A DNA stretch of 7,462 nt, from assembly GCA_009920595.1 (NCBI GenBank), contig RFZR01000074.1, forward strand, positions 1 through 7,462. Reading direction: 5' to 3'. The DNA is from Alphaproteobacteria bacterium (GTDB lineage Bacteria > Pseudomonadota > Alphaproteobacteria > Rhizobiales > Beijerinckiaceae). Below, piece after piece: positions 1-6,902 of this stretch (positions are counted from its first letter, which is position 1; every line of letters starts with the position of its first letter). Below the pieces are notes generated by a model. That model was not told the DNA's origin, did not search any database, and was given only the letters and a program-made list of their open reading frames with translations. Both the position numbers and the translations under genes were made by a program.

Positions 1-403
1 GCTTGAAGCGCGCAATCTCACTGCGAAAAAAGAAGCTTCTGCCGTTGCTGAAAAACTCGATGGTCAATCTTTCGTGATCATTCGTCAGGCCGGCGAAATG
101 GGTCAGCTTTATGGTTCAGTCGCTGCGCGCGATATCTCAGAAGCGGCAACCGCAGGCGGCTTCAGCCTCAATCGCAATCAGGTTGTTCTCAACATTCCGA
201 TCAAGACGATTGGCCTTCACACGGTTCCAGTACATCTGCATCCGGAAGTTGACGTGAAGATCACGATCAATGTTGCGCGCAGCCCTGAAGAAGCTGAGCG
301 TCAGGCCCGTGGCGAAAGCACAATCGTTCGTGAAGAGGTCAATCTCGACGATTTGGGCCTTGAAGTCGGCGCAGCGCTCGCTGAAGGCGGCGACGGCGAA
401 TAA
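1..403 (+). CDS. rplI: 50S ribosomal protein L9, 3' part (5' end outside window)
   Basis: This is the C-terminal 133 residues of ribosomal protein L9, which binds 23S rRNA in the large subunit near the L1 stalk and helps keep the reading frame. The first complete codon is at position 2, so the N-terminal rRNA-binding domain and the true start lie upstream. The visible part begins in the long connecting helix (about the first 19 residues, rich in Ala, Lys and Glu). It then shows the C-terminal domain with the family pattern G-LYGSV--RDI, an isoleucine-rich PIKTIGLH segment, and a V-LHPEVDVKI strand. The protein ends in an acidic Gly/Glu/Asp-rich tail of about 20 residues, as I recall for alphaproteobacterial L9. 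The TAA stop at 401-403 is followed by an intrinsic terminator. L9 is normally last in the rpsF-rpsR-rplI operon, consistent with the terminator here. Identification is firm; only the 5' extent is unknown. Confidence 0.95.
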   Translation, partial: LEARNLTAKKEASAVAEKLDGQSFVIIRQAGEMGQLYGSVAARDISEAATAGGFSLNRNQVVLNIPIKTIGLHTVPVHLHPEVDVKITINVARSPEEAERQARGESTIVREEVNLDDLGLEVGAALAEGGDGE

Positions 404-431
404 TAGCCTCGCCAAATCTGTGAAAATTCAG

Positions 432-458
432 AAAAGCCCGGTGAAAACCGGGCTTTTT
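432..458 (+). terminator. Intrinsic terminator after rplI
   Basis: A perfect 11-bp stem pairs 432-442 with 447-457 around a GAAA loop (443-446). The core is AGCCCGGT/ACCGGGCT, and the 3' side runs into five T (454-458). It starts 28 bases after the rplI stop codon. This is the standard form of a Rho-independent terminator and should end the ribosomal protein transcript before dnaB. The A-rich 5' arm means the complementary strand also has a short T run, so some bidirectional activity is possible, although no minus-strand gene is nearby. Confidence 0.93.
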
Positions 459-525
459 CAATTGATTGCCCAAAGCAAGAAAAATCGTATCTGCGCCTTC
501 CGATTTCTGGGTTCCCTGTGTGCGC

Positions 526-534
526 TGTGGAAAA
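526..534 (-). promoter_or_regulatory. Candidate DnaA box upstream of dnaB
   Basis: Read on the minus strand, the site is TTTTCCACA, which fits the relaxed DnaA-box consensus TTWTNCACA and differs from the strict box TTATCCACA at one position. It lies 90 bases before the dnaB start. Only one such site was seen in this leader, so it is not an origin. It could be a DnaA-responsive control site for dnaB or a chance match. Confidence 0.3.
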
Positions 535-623
535 CGGGCACGCTTTGATTAGAATCGTCATCTCATCGTGATTCGTCTGGCAGGCTCAGTCTAAAGCTCC
601 GTTGAACATAATCGGAAAGTCCA

Positions 624-2111
624 ATGGCCGCGCCCTCAACCGTACTTCGCCTCGCTGATATCGAAACGTCCTATCGTGTGCCGCCTCACAATGTGGAGGC
701 CGAGCAAGCTTTGCTTGGCGCGATCCTCGTCAATAATGACGCCTATTTTCGTGTTTCGGATTTTCTTGAGCCCACGCATTTTTCTGAAGAGCTCCATCGC
801 CGCATTTACGACATCTTGCAGCAATTGATCCGCGCCGGAAAACTCGCAACGCCGGTCACACTCAAATCCTTTGTTGGCGATCAGGATTTGGGCGGCATGA
901 CGGTGCCGCAATATCTCGCGCGTTTGGCCGCTGAAGCGACAACCGTTGTGAATGCGGAAGCCTATGGCCGCACGATCTATGATCTCGCCATGCGTCGCCA
1001 GCTCATCAATATCGGCGAAGACATGGTCAATGTCGCCTATGACGCGCCTGTTGATGATCATCCACGTAAACAAATCGAAGATGCGGAACGTCGCCTTTAT
1101 GAGCTTGCCGAACAAGGCCGTTATGATGGCGGGTTTCAAGATTTCTCGAGCGCATTGAAAAATGCCGTTGAACTCGCTGCGGAAGCATTTCGAAGAGATC
1201 GAAAATTATCGGGTGTTGCAACAGGTCTTTCCGATCTCGACCGGATGCTTGGTGGATTACAATCTTCCGATTTGATCATTGTTGCCGGTCGTCCGGGTAT
1301 GGGTAAAACGGCACTCGCAACCAATATCGCTTTTAACATCGCACGCGCATACTCAGGCGAGAAACAACAAGACGGTTCCATCAAACGTCTTGATGGCGGC
1401 ATTGTCGGCTTCTTCTCACTCGAAATGTCGGCCGAACAATTGGCAACGCGTATCATAGCGGAACAATCGGGCGTCGCGTCCTATAAAATTCGTCGCGGTG
1501 AAATCGGCGAGCAAGAATTTTCCAAAATTGCCGATGCGGCACGTGAGATGGAGCGAATTCCCTTCTATATCGACGAGACGGGCGGCATCTCGATTGCCCA
1601 ACTTGTTGCGCGTGCGCGTCGCTTGAAACGTCAAAAGGGATTAGATGTTCTGGTCGTTGACTATTTGCAGCTTCTTTCAGGTTCAGCGCGCAAAGGTGAT
1701 AATCGCGTCCAGGAATTGACTGAAATCACCACGGGCTTGAAAGCGCTTGCGAAAGAATTGAACGTGCCAGTCGTGGCGCTGTCACAGCTCTCCCGCCAGG
1801 TCGAACAACGCGATGATAAGCGCCCGCAGCTTTCCGATCTGCGTGAATCGGGCTCCATCGAACAAGACGCCGATATTGTACTCTTTGTGTTCCGTGAAGA
1901 ATATTATCTCAAAAACAAAGAGCCCAAAATGGGCACGGAAGAATATTTCAAATGGCAGACCGAGATGGAACAGGTCCATGGCCGCGCCGAAGTTATCATC
2001 GGCAAACAACGTCATGGACCAACCGGCACTGTCACCTTGCAATTCGACGCCGAAGTCACACGCTTCTCGACCCTTGTAAGCGAAGATCGCTTGCCGGAAA
2101 GGATTGAGTGA
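624..2111 (+). CDS. dnaB: Replicative DNA helicase DnaB
   Basis: DnaB is the hexameric 5'-3' helicase that unwinds DNA at the replication fork and recruits primase. The 495-residue product has the DnaB N-terminal domain (about residues 18-120), a linker helix, and the RecA-like ATPase domain (about 195-490). Visible motifs are Walker A GRPGMGKT (222-229, Lys228), the SLEM segment with the catalytic Glu267, Walker B LVVDYLQL (343-350, Asp346), the DLRESGSIEQDADIV segment (405-419), and KQRHGPTG (461-468) with the likely arginine finger Arg463. An extra segment of about 15 residues (243-258, charged and Gly-rich) follows the Walker A helix, which I recall as usual in alphaproteobacteria and which explains much of the excess over the 471 residues of E. 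coli DnaB. The ATG at 624 has a weak purine-rich site (GGAAAG, 614-619). No intein interrupts the ATPase motifs. It is the first gene of a tight run with alr and radA. Confidence 0.98.
   Translation: MAAPSTVLRLADIETSYRVPPHNVEAEQALLGAILVNNDAYFRVSDFLEPTHFSEELHRRIYDILQQLIRAGKLATPVTLKSFVGDQDLGGMTVPQYLARLAAEATTVVNAEAYGRTIYDLAMRRQLINIGEDMVNVAYDAPVDDHPRKQIEDAERRLYELAEQGRYDGGFQDFSSALKNAVELAAEAFRRDRKLSGVATGLSDLDRMLGGLQSSDLIIVAGRPGMGKTALATNIAFNIARAYSGEKQQDGSIKRLDGGIVGFFSLEMSAEQLATRIIAEQSGVASYKIRRGEIGEQEFSKIADAAREMERIPFYIDETGGISIAQLVARARRLKRQKGLDVLVVDYLQLLSGSARKGDNRVQELTEITTGLKALAKELNVPVVALSQLSRQVEQRDDKRPQLSDLRESGSIEQDADIVLFVFREEYYLKNKEPKMGTEEYFKWQTEMEQVHGRAEVIIGKQRHGPTGTVTLQFDAEVTRFSTLVSEDRLPERIE
2100..2103 (+). 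promoter_or_regulatory. Ribosome binding site that decides the alr start
   Basis: AGGA lies inside the last codons of dnaB, nine bases before the ATG at 2113. This supports that ATG over the in-frame TTG at 2104, which would sit immediately against the site. The position implies that ribosomes finishing dnaB expose or re-use the site. Confidence 0.6.
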
Positions 2112-2112
2112 G

Positions 2113-3252
2113 ATGGCATTATCCGCTCTTCTTGCGGATGATCCAACCGCCGCGTGCCTCACGATTGATCTTCCTGCACTCCAATCGAATTACCGCTTGA
2201 TTGCGGAACGCGTTTCACCTGCAAAAGCGAGTGCGAATATCAAAGCCGATGCTTACGGACTCGGCATTGATGTTGTCGTTCCGGCTTTGGTTGAAGCGGG
2301 TTGTTCACATTTCTTTGTGGCTACGATTTCAGAAGGGTTAAGCGCGCGAATATCTGCGCCTCATGCCACGATCTATGTTTTGAACAGCTTTTCATCTGAT
2401 GCCGCAAAAGCCTATGAAGCGCATCGACTCACGGCGGTGTTGGGTTCCTATGAAGATATTGCAGATTTTGAAAAAGCTTTAGAAGACAGGTTGGACCTTT
2501 TGGCGCCTGCACTCCATATCGATACAGGTATGAACCGTTTGGGTCTAACAATCGATGAAGCGCGATCCTTTGCCGAGCGTCGTAAAAGTGAAACATCACC
2601 GCTACCCTTTTCACTTTTAATGACTCATTTTATCGAAAGCGAGATACACGGCTCTTCAATCACGGAGAAACAAGTCACGCTTTTTGATGAAATGCGTCGC
2701 ATGTTTCCGGATGTCCCCGCGAGTCTTTCGAACTCGTCAGGTGTGTTTCTCAATCAAACCATTACGTATGACCTCGTGCGCCCCGGTTATGCGCTTTATG
2801 GCGGTAATCCCTGCCCCGATAAAAAAAATCCGATGCGCCCTGTCATACGAATTGAAGCGCCGATCCTTCAAATTCGTTACGCCAAAAAAGGAACACCCAT
2901 CGGCTATGGTGGCGAGATCACTGTTAAACGTGACACACGCATCGCGACGCTTTCGATTGGTTATGGTGATGGCTATCCGCGCGGCGCAAAAAACACAGAT
3001 ACAAAAATTGGTGCTGAATGCCTGATCGCCGGACAGCGCTGCAAAATACTCGGCCGTGTTTCGATGGACCTTATCATGGCCGATATCACTGACTGTCCTG
3101 AAGGCGCGGTCAAGCGCGGCGATCATGCTGTGATCATTGGCGATGACATCACGCTTGATGAAGTTGCAGCCAAATCAGGCACGATCGGTTATGAAATTCT
3201 TGTTCATCTCGGCCCCCGATTCCGGCGGCGTGTTTTGACGGGTAAGGATTGA
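2113..3252 (+). CDS. alr: Alanine racemase (PLP-dependent)
   Basis: The enzyme interconverts L- and D-alanine in the cytoplasm, supplying D-Ala for peptidoglycan. Numbered from the ATG at 2113 (379 residues), it shows the PLP-binding lysine Lys44 in the NIKADAYG motif and the second catalytic base Tyr265 in PIGYGGE. It also has Arg142 in GMNRLG, His172 in MTHF, Arg223 in RPGYALYG (contacts the pyridine nitrogen in the family), and the GYGDGYPR and RVSMD motifs (283-290, 315-319). The PLP barrel covers about residues 15-245 and the C-terminal beta domain about 246-375. All catalytic residues are present. ATG 2113 is preferred because AGGA at 2100-2103 stands 9 bases upstream; an in-frame TTG at 2104 would add three residues and overlap dnaB by 8 bases. 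The gene starts one base after the dnaB stop, so translation is probably coupled. Its base composition is more AT-rich than that of radA. Whether it is biosynthetic alr or catabolic dadX cannot be proved, but the context favours alr. Confidence 0.96.
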   Translation: MALSALLADDPTAACLTIDLPALQSNYRLIAERVSPAKASANIKADAYGLGIDVVVPALVEAGCSHFFVATISEGLSARISAPHATIYVLNSFSSDAAKAYEAHRLTAVLGSYEDIADFEKALEDRLDLLAPALHIDTGMNRLGLTIDEARSFAERRKSETSPLPFSLLMTHFIESEIHGSSITEKQVTLFDEMRRMFPDVPASLSNSSGVFLNQTITYDLVRPGYALYGGNPCPDKKNPMRPVIRIEAPILQIRYAKKGTPIGYGGEITVKRDTRIATLSIGYGDGYPRGAKNTDTKIGAECLIAGQRCKILGRVSMDLIMADITDCPEGAVKRGDHAVIIGDDITLDEVAAKSGTIGYEILVHLGPRFRRRVLTGKD

Positions 3253-3259
3253 TCCCAAA

Positions 3260-4654
3260 ATGGCAAAACGTACCGCGAGTTTCATTTGTCAGGCCTGTGG
3301 TGCGGTCTATACGCGCTGGCAGGGCAAATGCGAGGCCTGTGGTCAATGGAGCACGATTGCCGAAGAAGCAGCAGCGGCACCCCTTCCCGGTGCCTCTGGT
3401 CCGGTGCGCGGCAAAAAGGGGCGTATCTTCCCGCTTGAAGGTTTGGTGGGTGACTCAACCGAGTCCCCGCGTATGCCAAGCGGCATCGGGGAGCTCGACC
3501 GCGTCACCGGCGGCGGCTTTGTTCCGGGCTCTGTCATTTTGCTTGGCGGCGATCCCGGCATCGGCAAATCAACTTTGCTTATGCAGGCTTCCGCCGCGCT
3601 CGCGAATAAAGGCGAGCGAGTGGTCTATATTTCGGGTGAAGAGGCAACGGGTCAGGTGCGGCTCCGCGCGGAGCGTTTGGGCTTGAGCAAGGCCCCTGTT
3701 GAGCTGGCGTCCGAGACCAATGTGGAAGACATCATAGCGACACTCTCAAAAGGAGCCCCGCCCCGCCTTGTGATCATCGACTCGATCCAGACCATGTGGT
3801 CGGACACGGTCGACTCTGCCCCCGGCACTGTCACCCAAGTTCGCGGCTCGGCACAAAGCCTGATCCGCTACGCGAAGACGAGCGGGGCGAGCGTCATCTT
3901 GGTCGGCCATGTGACCAAGGATGGCCAGATCGCAGGTCCCCGCGTGGTTGAACATATGGTCGATGCTGTCGCGTCCTTCGAAGGGGATGGCGCGCAGCAT
4001 TTCCGAATTTTACGCGCGGCGAAAAACCGCTTCGGGCCGACGGATGAGATCGGCGTCTTCGAAATGACCGGCCTCGGGTTACGCGAAGTGACCAATCCGT
4101 CGGCGCTTTTTCTTGAGGGACGGGACACGGATTCTGCCGGAACCGCTGTCTTTGCCGGCATGGAAGGCACACGCCCTGTTCTTGTTGAATTTCAAGCTCT
4201 TGTTGCTGCTTCTTCACTTGGAACACCAAGGCGCGCGGTGGTCGGATGGGACCAAAGCCGTCTCTCCATGGTGCTCGCCGTGCTCGAAGCCCATGGGGGT
4301 CTGAAGCTTGGCGGTTATGATGTTTATCTGAATGTGGCCGGTGGCCTCAAAATCGACGAACCAGCGGCTGACGCCGCTGCTGCCGCAGCGCTGATTTCTT
4401 CCTTGAGCGCGACACCTTTGCCCGCGACGCGCGTTTACATGGGTGAGATTGGTCTGACCGGCGCGCTTCGTCCTGTGGGGCAAGTTGCGGCACGCCTCAA
4501 AGAGGCCGCAAAGCTCGGTTTTGGCTCGGCGGTCATTCCGAAAGCGGGGGCGGAAGCCGCAGGCCCCTCCTCGCTCACCGTGGCAACCATCGCTGATGCG
4601 GCGGATCTCGTCGCTTCGATCATCGCAGGAAAGAAAGCCTCCCGCGCCAACTAA
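3260..4654 (+). CDS. radA: DNA repair protein RadA (branch migration ATPase)
   Basis: RadA (also called Sms) is a RecA-related hexameric ATPase that extends recombination intermediates by branch migration. The 464-residue product matches the family length (E. coli about 460). It has the N-terminal four-cysteine zinc finger (Cys10, Cys13, Cys24, Cys27) and Walker A GGDPGIGKST (96-105, Lys103). It also has Walker B LVIIDSIQT (170-178, Asp174), the RadA-specific KNRFG motif (255-259), and a C-terminal Lon-protease-like domain from about 285 to 455. Where Lon has its catalytic serine this domain has Ala in PAAD (368-371), consistent with a structural rather than protease role, as is usual in RadA. 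The ATG at 3260 is 7 bases after the alr stop; a modest AAGGA (3244-3248) lies in the alr tail. GC content is visibly higher than in alr. No terminator is obvious after the TAA. Confidence 0.98.
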   Translation: MAKRTASFICQACGAVYTRWQGKCEACGQWSTIAEEAAAAPLPGASGPVRGKKGRIFPLEGLVGDSTESPRMPSGIGELDRVTGGGFVPGSVILLGGDPGIGKSTLLMQASAALANKGERVVYISGEEATGQVRLRAERLGLSKAPVELASETNVEDIIATLSKGAPPRLVIIDSIQTMWSDTVDSAPGTVTQVRGSAQSLIRYAKTSGASVILVGHVTKDGQIAGPRVVEHMVDAVASFEGDGAQHFRILRAAKNRFGPTDEIGVFEMTGLGLREVTNPSALFLEGRDTDSAGTAVFAGMEGTRPVLVEFQALVAASSLGTPRRAVVGWDQSRLSMVLAVLEAHGGLKLGGYDVYLNVAGGLKIDEPAADAAAAAALISSLSATPLPATRVYMGEIGLTGALRPVGQVAARLKEAAKLGFGSAVIPKAGAEAAGPSSLTVATIADAADLVASIIAGKKASRAN

Positions 4655-4680
4655 AACGTCGAATGGATATACGAAACAGA

Positions 4681-4709
4681 CGTGACGCGGCGCTTGGCTG
4701 CGACTATAA
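4681..4709 (+). promoter_or_regulatory. Candidate sigma-70-type promoter for cvpA
   Basis: CGTGAC (4681-4686) and CTATAA (4704-4709) are separated by exactly 17 bases. The alphaproteobacterial housekeeping consensus is CTTGAC-17-CTATAT, so each hexamer matches five of six positions. Transcription would begin near 4716, giving a leader of about 36 bases before the cvpA ATG. The site lies in the 97-base non-coding gap after radA, where a new promoter would be expected. Confidence 0.6.
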
Positions 4710-4714
4710 GCGCC
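4689..4714. repeat. Inverted repeat overlapping the cvpA promoter
   Basis: GGCGCTT (4689-4695) is repeated in inverse as AAGCGCC (4708-4714) with 12 bases between. The arms lie in the spacer and across the last two bases of the -10 element. No T run follows, so it is not a standard terminator. It may be a protein-binding operator or a hairpin at the end of the radA transcript; the sequence cannot separate these. Confidence 0.4.
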
Positions 4715-4751
4715 GAACCATGCGGGGCACCCCAAAGGAAATGGAAGAGAG

Positions 4752-5333
4752 ATGAGTCAATTACCGATCAGCCTGCTCGATCTTCTTGTGATCGGCATCG
4801 TTCTCCTCTCGGCACTATTGGCCTCTGTGCGCGGATTCACACGCGAAGTCCTTGCCATCGGCTCGTGGGTGATTGCGGCGATTGCGGCCTATGCGTTTCA
4901 TCCGCGTGTGCTTGAATTTCTCGAGCCTCATATCGCGAACCGCCAGATTGCGCTGGCGGCTGCCATTGCCGCTGTGTTTCTGGTCACGCTTGTGATCGTC
5001 ACAATGATCACCGTAAAATTGTCCGACCTCATTCTTGACTCAAGCATCGGCGCACTCGACCGGACGCTCGGCTTTTTGTTTGGTGCGGCACGTGGCTTTT
5101 TGATTGCGGCGGTGGCCTTTCTGTTCTTCGATAAGCTTGTCGGCGAAAAACAATATCCGGATTGGGTGCGTGACGCGAAACTACGCCCGCTACTCAAAGA
5201 ATCAGGCGATCAATTGATCGCTCTTCTGCCAACTGATGCCGGTTTCTTGGAAAAGCTTAAGGCCAAAGCGCTTCAAGGCACGGCGCCCGCTGACGGGCAG
5301 AATGGCCAAGATGGGCAGCCCAAAACACCGTAG
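4752..5333 (+). CDS. cvpA: CvpA family inner membrane protein
   Basis: This is a member of the CvpA family, named for colicin V production in E. coli. The molecular role is unsettled; family members have been linked to envelope stress tolerance and biofilm formation. The 193-residue protein has four likely transmembrane segments at about 8-24, 34-50, 66-88 and 107-126. Family hallmarks are Asp10 near the start of helix 1, the RGF-RE turn (27-32) after it, and the DRTLGFLFGAARG segment (103-115) leading into helix 4. The soluble tail from about 127 ends in a Gly/Gln/Asp-rich low-complexity stretch (about 176-193). The ATG at 4752 follows purine-rich GGAAGAGAG; an ATG at 4741 runs into a stop within five codons and is not a start. 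As in many proteobacteria it lies before purF, but here 109 bases with a hairpin separate them, so tight cotranscription is not certain. Confidence 0.93.
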   Translation: MSQLPISLLDLLVIGIVLLSALLASVRGFTREVLAIGSWVIAAIAAYAFHPRVLEFLEPHIANRQIALAAAIAAVFLVTLVIVTMITVKLSDLILDSSIGALDRTLGFLFGAARGFLIAAVAFLFFDKLVGEKQYPDWVRDAKLRPLLKESGDQLIALLPTDAGFLEKLKAKALQGTAPADGQNGQDGQPKTP

Positions 5334-5334
5334 A

Positions 5335-5362
5335 ATATGTGGTTTTGTCAAAAGCCACGTAT
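5335..5362 (+). other. Stem-loop directly after cvpA
   Basis: Bases 5335-5346 pair with 5351-5362 to give a 12-bp stem with two G-T (G.U in RNA) pairs and a four-base GTCA loop. It begins two bases after the cvpA stop codon. The wobble pairs (5343-5354 and 5338-5359) would become C.A mismatches in the opposite strand, so the structure favours RNA made from the + strand. No T run follows, so it is not a canonical intrinsic terminator. It may protect the cvpA mRNA 3' end or act as a weak or Rho-assisted stop before purF. Confidence 0.5.
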
Positions 5363-5442
5363 GAGTTGTTGAAGCCCGCCAATACAAGTTGCAATCCCCC
5401 GATCGAAAGCGCATATCTCCGCCGTAACAGCCGGGATTTCCG

Positions 5443-6897
5443 ATGACCTACGAGCTCTTCGACCTCGACGCCGATCGTCTTAAGGAAGAATGCGGAGTCT
5501 TCGGCATTTATGGCCATCCCGAAGCCGCAGCCATCACCGCACTGGGTCTTCACGCGCTCCAGCATCGCGGCCAAGAAGCTGCCGGGATTGTGAGCTTTGA
5601 TGGTCGCCGTTTCCATTCAGAACGCCGCATGGGTTTGGTCGGCGATAATTTCTCGAAGCGCTCTGTGATTGATCGCCTCGCGGGCAACACCGCGATTGGG
5701 CACACGCGATACTCGACCACAGGCGAAACCATTTTACGCAATGTGCAACCACTCTTTGCCGAACTTGATGGCGGTGGCTTTGCGGTCGCGCATAATGGCA
5801 ACATCACGAATGGCATCACGCTGCGCCGTAACCTGATCCGCAGCGGCGCGATCTATCAATCAACAAGCGACACCGAAGTTGTGTTGCATCTCGTGGCAGG
5901 TTCGAAAAAAATCAAATTCGTTGATCGTTTCATCGAAGCGATAACGCAGCTCGAAGGCGCCTATTCATTTGTGGGTCTTACCAACAAAAAAATGATCGGC
6001 GTGCGCGATCCTTTAGGGATCAGACCTTTGGTTCTTGGCGAATTGGATGGTGCTTATATCCTCGCGTCTGAGACCTGTGCGCTTGATATTATCGGCGCGC
6101 GTTTCGTGCGCGATATTGAGAATGGCGAAGTCGTTATCATCAGCGAAAGCGGTATTGAATCATTAAAGCCCTTTGGCGTGCTTCCGGCACGCCCTTGTAT
6201 TTTCGAATATATCTATTTTGCGCGACCTGACTCCGTCGTGCATGGCAAGTCCGTATATCAAGTACGTAAAGCGATGGGCGCTGAGCTTTCGCGTGAGAGC
6301 CCCGTTGCCGCTGATGTTGTAATCCCTGTTCCTGACTCAGGCGTTCCTGCGGCCCTTGGTTATGCGCAAGAGTCAGGGCTTCCCTATGAACTCGGCATCA
6401 TTCGCAATCATTATGTCGGCCGTACCTTCATTCAGCCGACACAAACAGGCCGCGAAATCGGCGTACGTATGAAACACTCCGCCAATCGCGCAGTTGTTGA
6501 AGGCAAACGCATCATTCTGATTGATGACTCGATTGTGCGCGGCACAACGTCGGTAAAAATCGTGCGCATGATGCGTGATGCTGGCGCGCGCGAAGTGCAT
6601 TTCCGCATTTCTTCACCGCCGATCAAATATCCGGATTTCTATGGTATTGATACGCCGGAGCGTAACAATCTTCTTGCCGCCACGCATTCGCTTGAAGAAA
6701 TGCGTGAATTTATTGGCTGTGACTCGCTCGCGTTTTTGTCGGTCGATGGCATCTATCGCGCGATGGGCGAAAAGGGCCGCAGTCCTGATCGCCCGCAATT
6801 CACCGATCATTGTTTCACTGGTGATTATCCAACCGGTTTGACAGATCAATCGGGTGACTCCCCGAAACAACTCTCACTGCTTGCTGAAGCGGGTTAA
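5443..6897 (+). CDS. purF: Amidophosphoribosyltransferase PurF
   Basis: PurF transfers ammonia from glutamine to PRPP to make 5-phosphoribosylamine, the committed step of de novo purine synthesis. The 484-residue product has a class II glutaminase domain (about 17-250) and a phosphoribosyltransferase domain (about 265-445). The nucleophile Cys17 follows a 16-residue leader that is presumably cleaved. Other glutaminase residues are Arg89 (HTRYSTTG), Asn118-Gly119 (HNGN) and Asp143 (STSDTE). The PRPP loop is LIDDSIVRGTTS (359-370). The sequence is of the Bacillus type (PCIFEYIYFARPDS, 251-264), yet of the four Fe-S cysteines of B. subtilis PurF only Cys252 is clearly kept; Asp398 replaces one, and the C-terminal pair region has a single Cys457. 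The ATG at 5443 is fixed by an in-frame TAA at 5425; GGGA (5433-5436) is a plausible ribosome site. The SDR gene follows after 5 bases. Confidence 0.98.
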   Translation: MTYELFDLDADRLKEECGVFGIYGHPEAAAITALGLHALQHRGQEAAGIVSFDGRRFHSERRMGLVGDNFSKRSVIDRLAGNTAIGHTRYSTTGETILRNVQPLFAELDGGGFAVAHNGNITNGITLRRNLIRSGAIYQSTSDTEVVLHLVAGSKKIKFVDRFIEAITQLEGAYSFVGLTNKKMIGVRDPLGIRPLVLGELDGAYILASETCALDIIGARFVRDIENGEVVIISESGIESLKPFGVLPARPCIFEYIYFARPDSVVHGKSVYQVRKAMGAELSRESPVAADVVIPVPDSGVPAALGYAQESGLPYELGIIRNHYVGRTFIQPTQTGREIGVRMKHSANRAVVEGKRIILIDDSIVRGTTSVKIVRMMRDAGAREVHFRISSPPIKYPDFYGIDTPERNNLLAATHSLEEMREFIGCDSLAFLSVDGIYRAMGEKGRSPDRPQFTDHCFTGDYPTGLTDQSGDSPKQLSLLAEAG

Positions 6898-6902
6898 GTT
6901 CC

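Larger units (their letters stand above)
404..623. other. rplI-dnaB intergenic region (220 bases)
   Basis: This gap holds the rplI terminator in its first quarter and then about 165 bases of leader before dnaB. A dnaB promoter is expected here because the terminator separates dnaB from rplI. I found no convincing -35/-10 pair of the alphaproteobacterial type (CTTGAC, 17 bases, CTATAT). Short reading frames that cross this gap overlap rplI out of frame and have no ribosome site or family resemblance. Apart from the terminator and the DnaA-box-like site I see no other structure. Confidence 0.6.

Noticed and set aside
270..548. Plus-strand frame running from the rplI end into the dnaB leader
   Set aside because: It overlaps rplI, passes through the terminator hairpin, and has no ribosome site or family resemblance.
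543..596. Promoter candidates for dnaB (CTTTGA near 543, TAGAAT at 550-555, CTAAAG at 591-596)
   Set aside because: No pair combines acceptable hexamers with 16-18 base spacing; a promoter is expected here but I cannot place it.
624..2111. Possible intein in DnaB, a common intein host
   Set aside because: The Walker A, Walker B and arginine-finger regions are continuous, and the 495-residue length matches intein-free alphaproteobacterial DnaB.
3249..3686. Plus-strand frame of 145 codons overlapping the radA start
   Set aside because: It is out of frame with radA, lacks recognisable motifs, is rich in Arg, Ser and Ala as expected for a frame-shifted GC-rich gene, and RadA's zinc finger and Walker A occupy the same bases.
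5388..5417. Promoter candidate for purF (TTGCAA near 5389 and CATATC near 5412)
   Set aside because: Spacing is about 17 bases but both hexamers match poorly, so it is no better than chance.
5334..5442. PurR-type operator or a purine riboswitch before purF
   Set aside because: No ACGCAAACGTTTGCGT-like palindrome is present, and the gap is short with only one simple hairpin, without the three-way junction of a purine aptamer.
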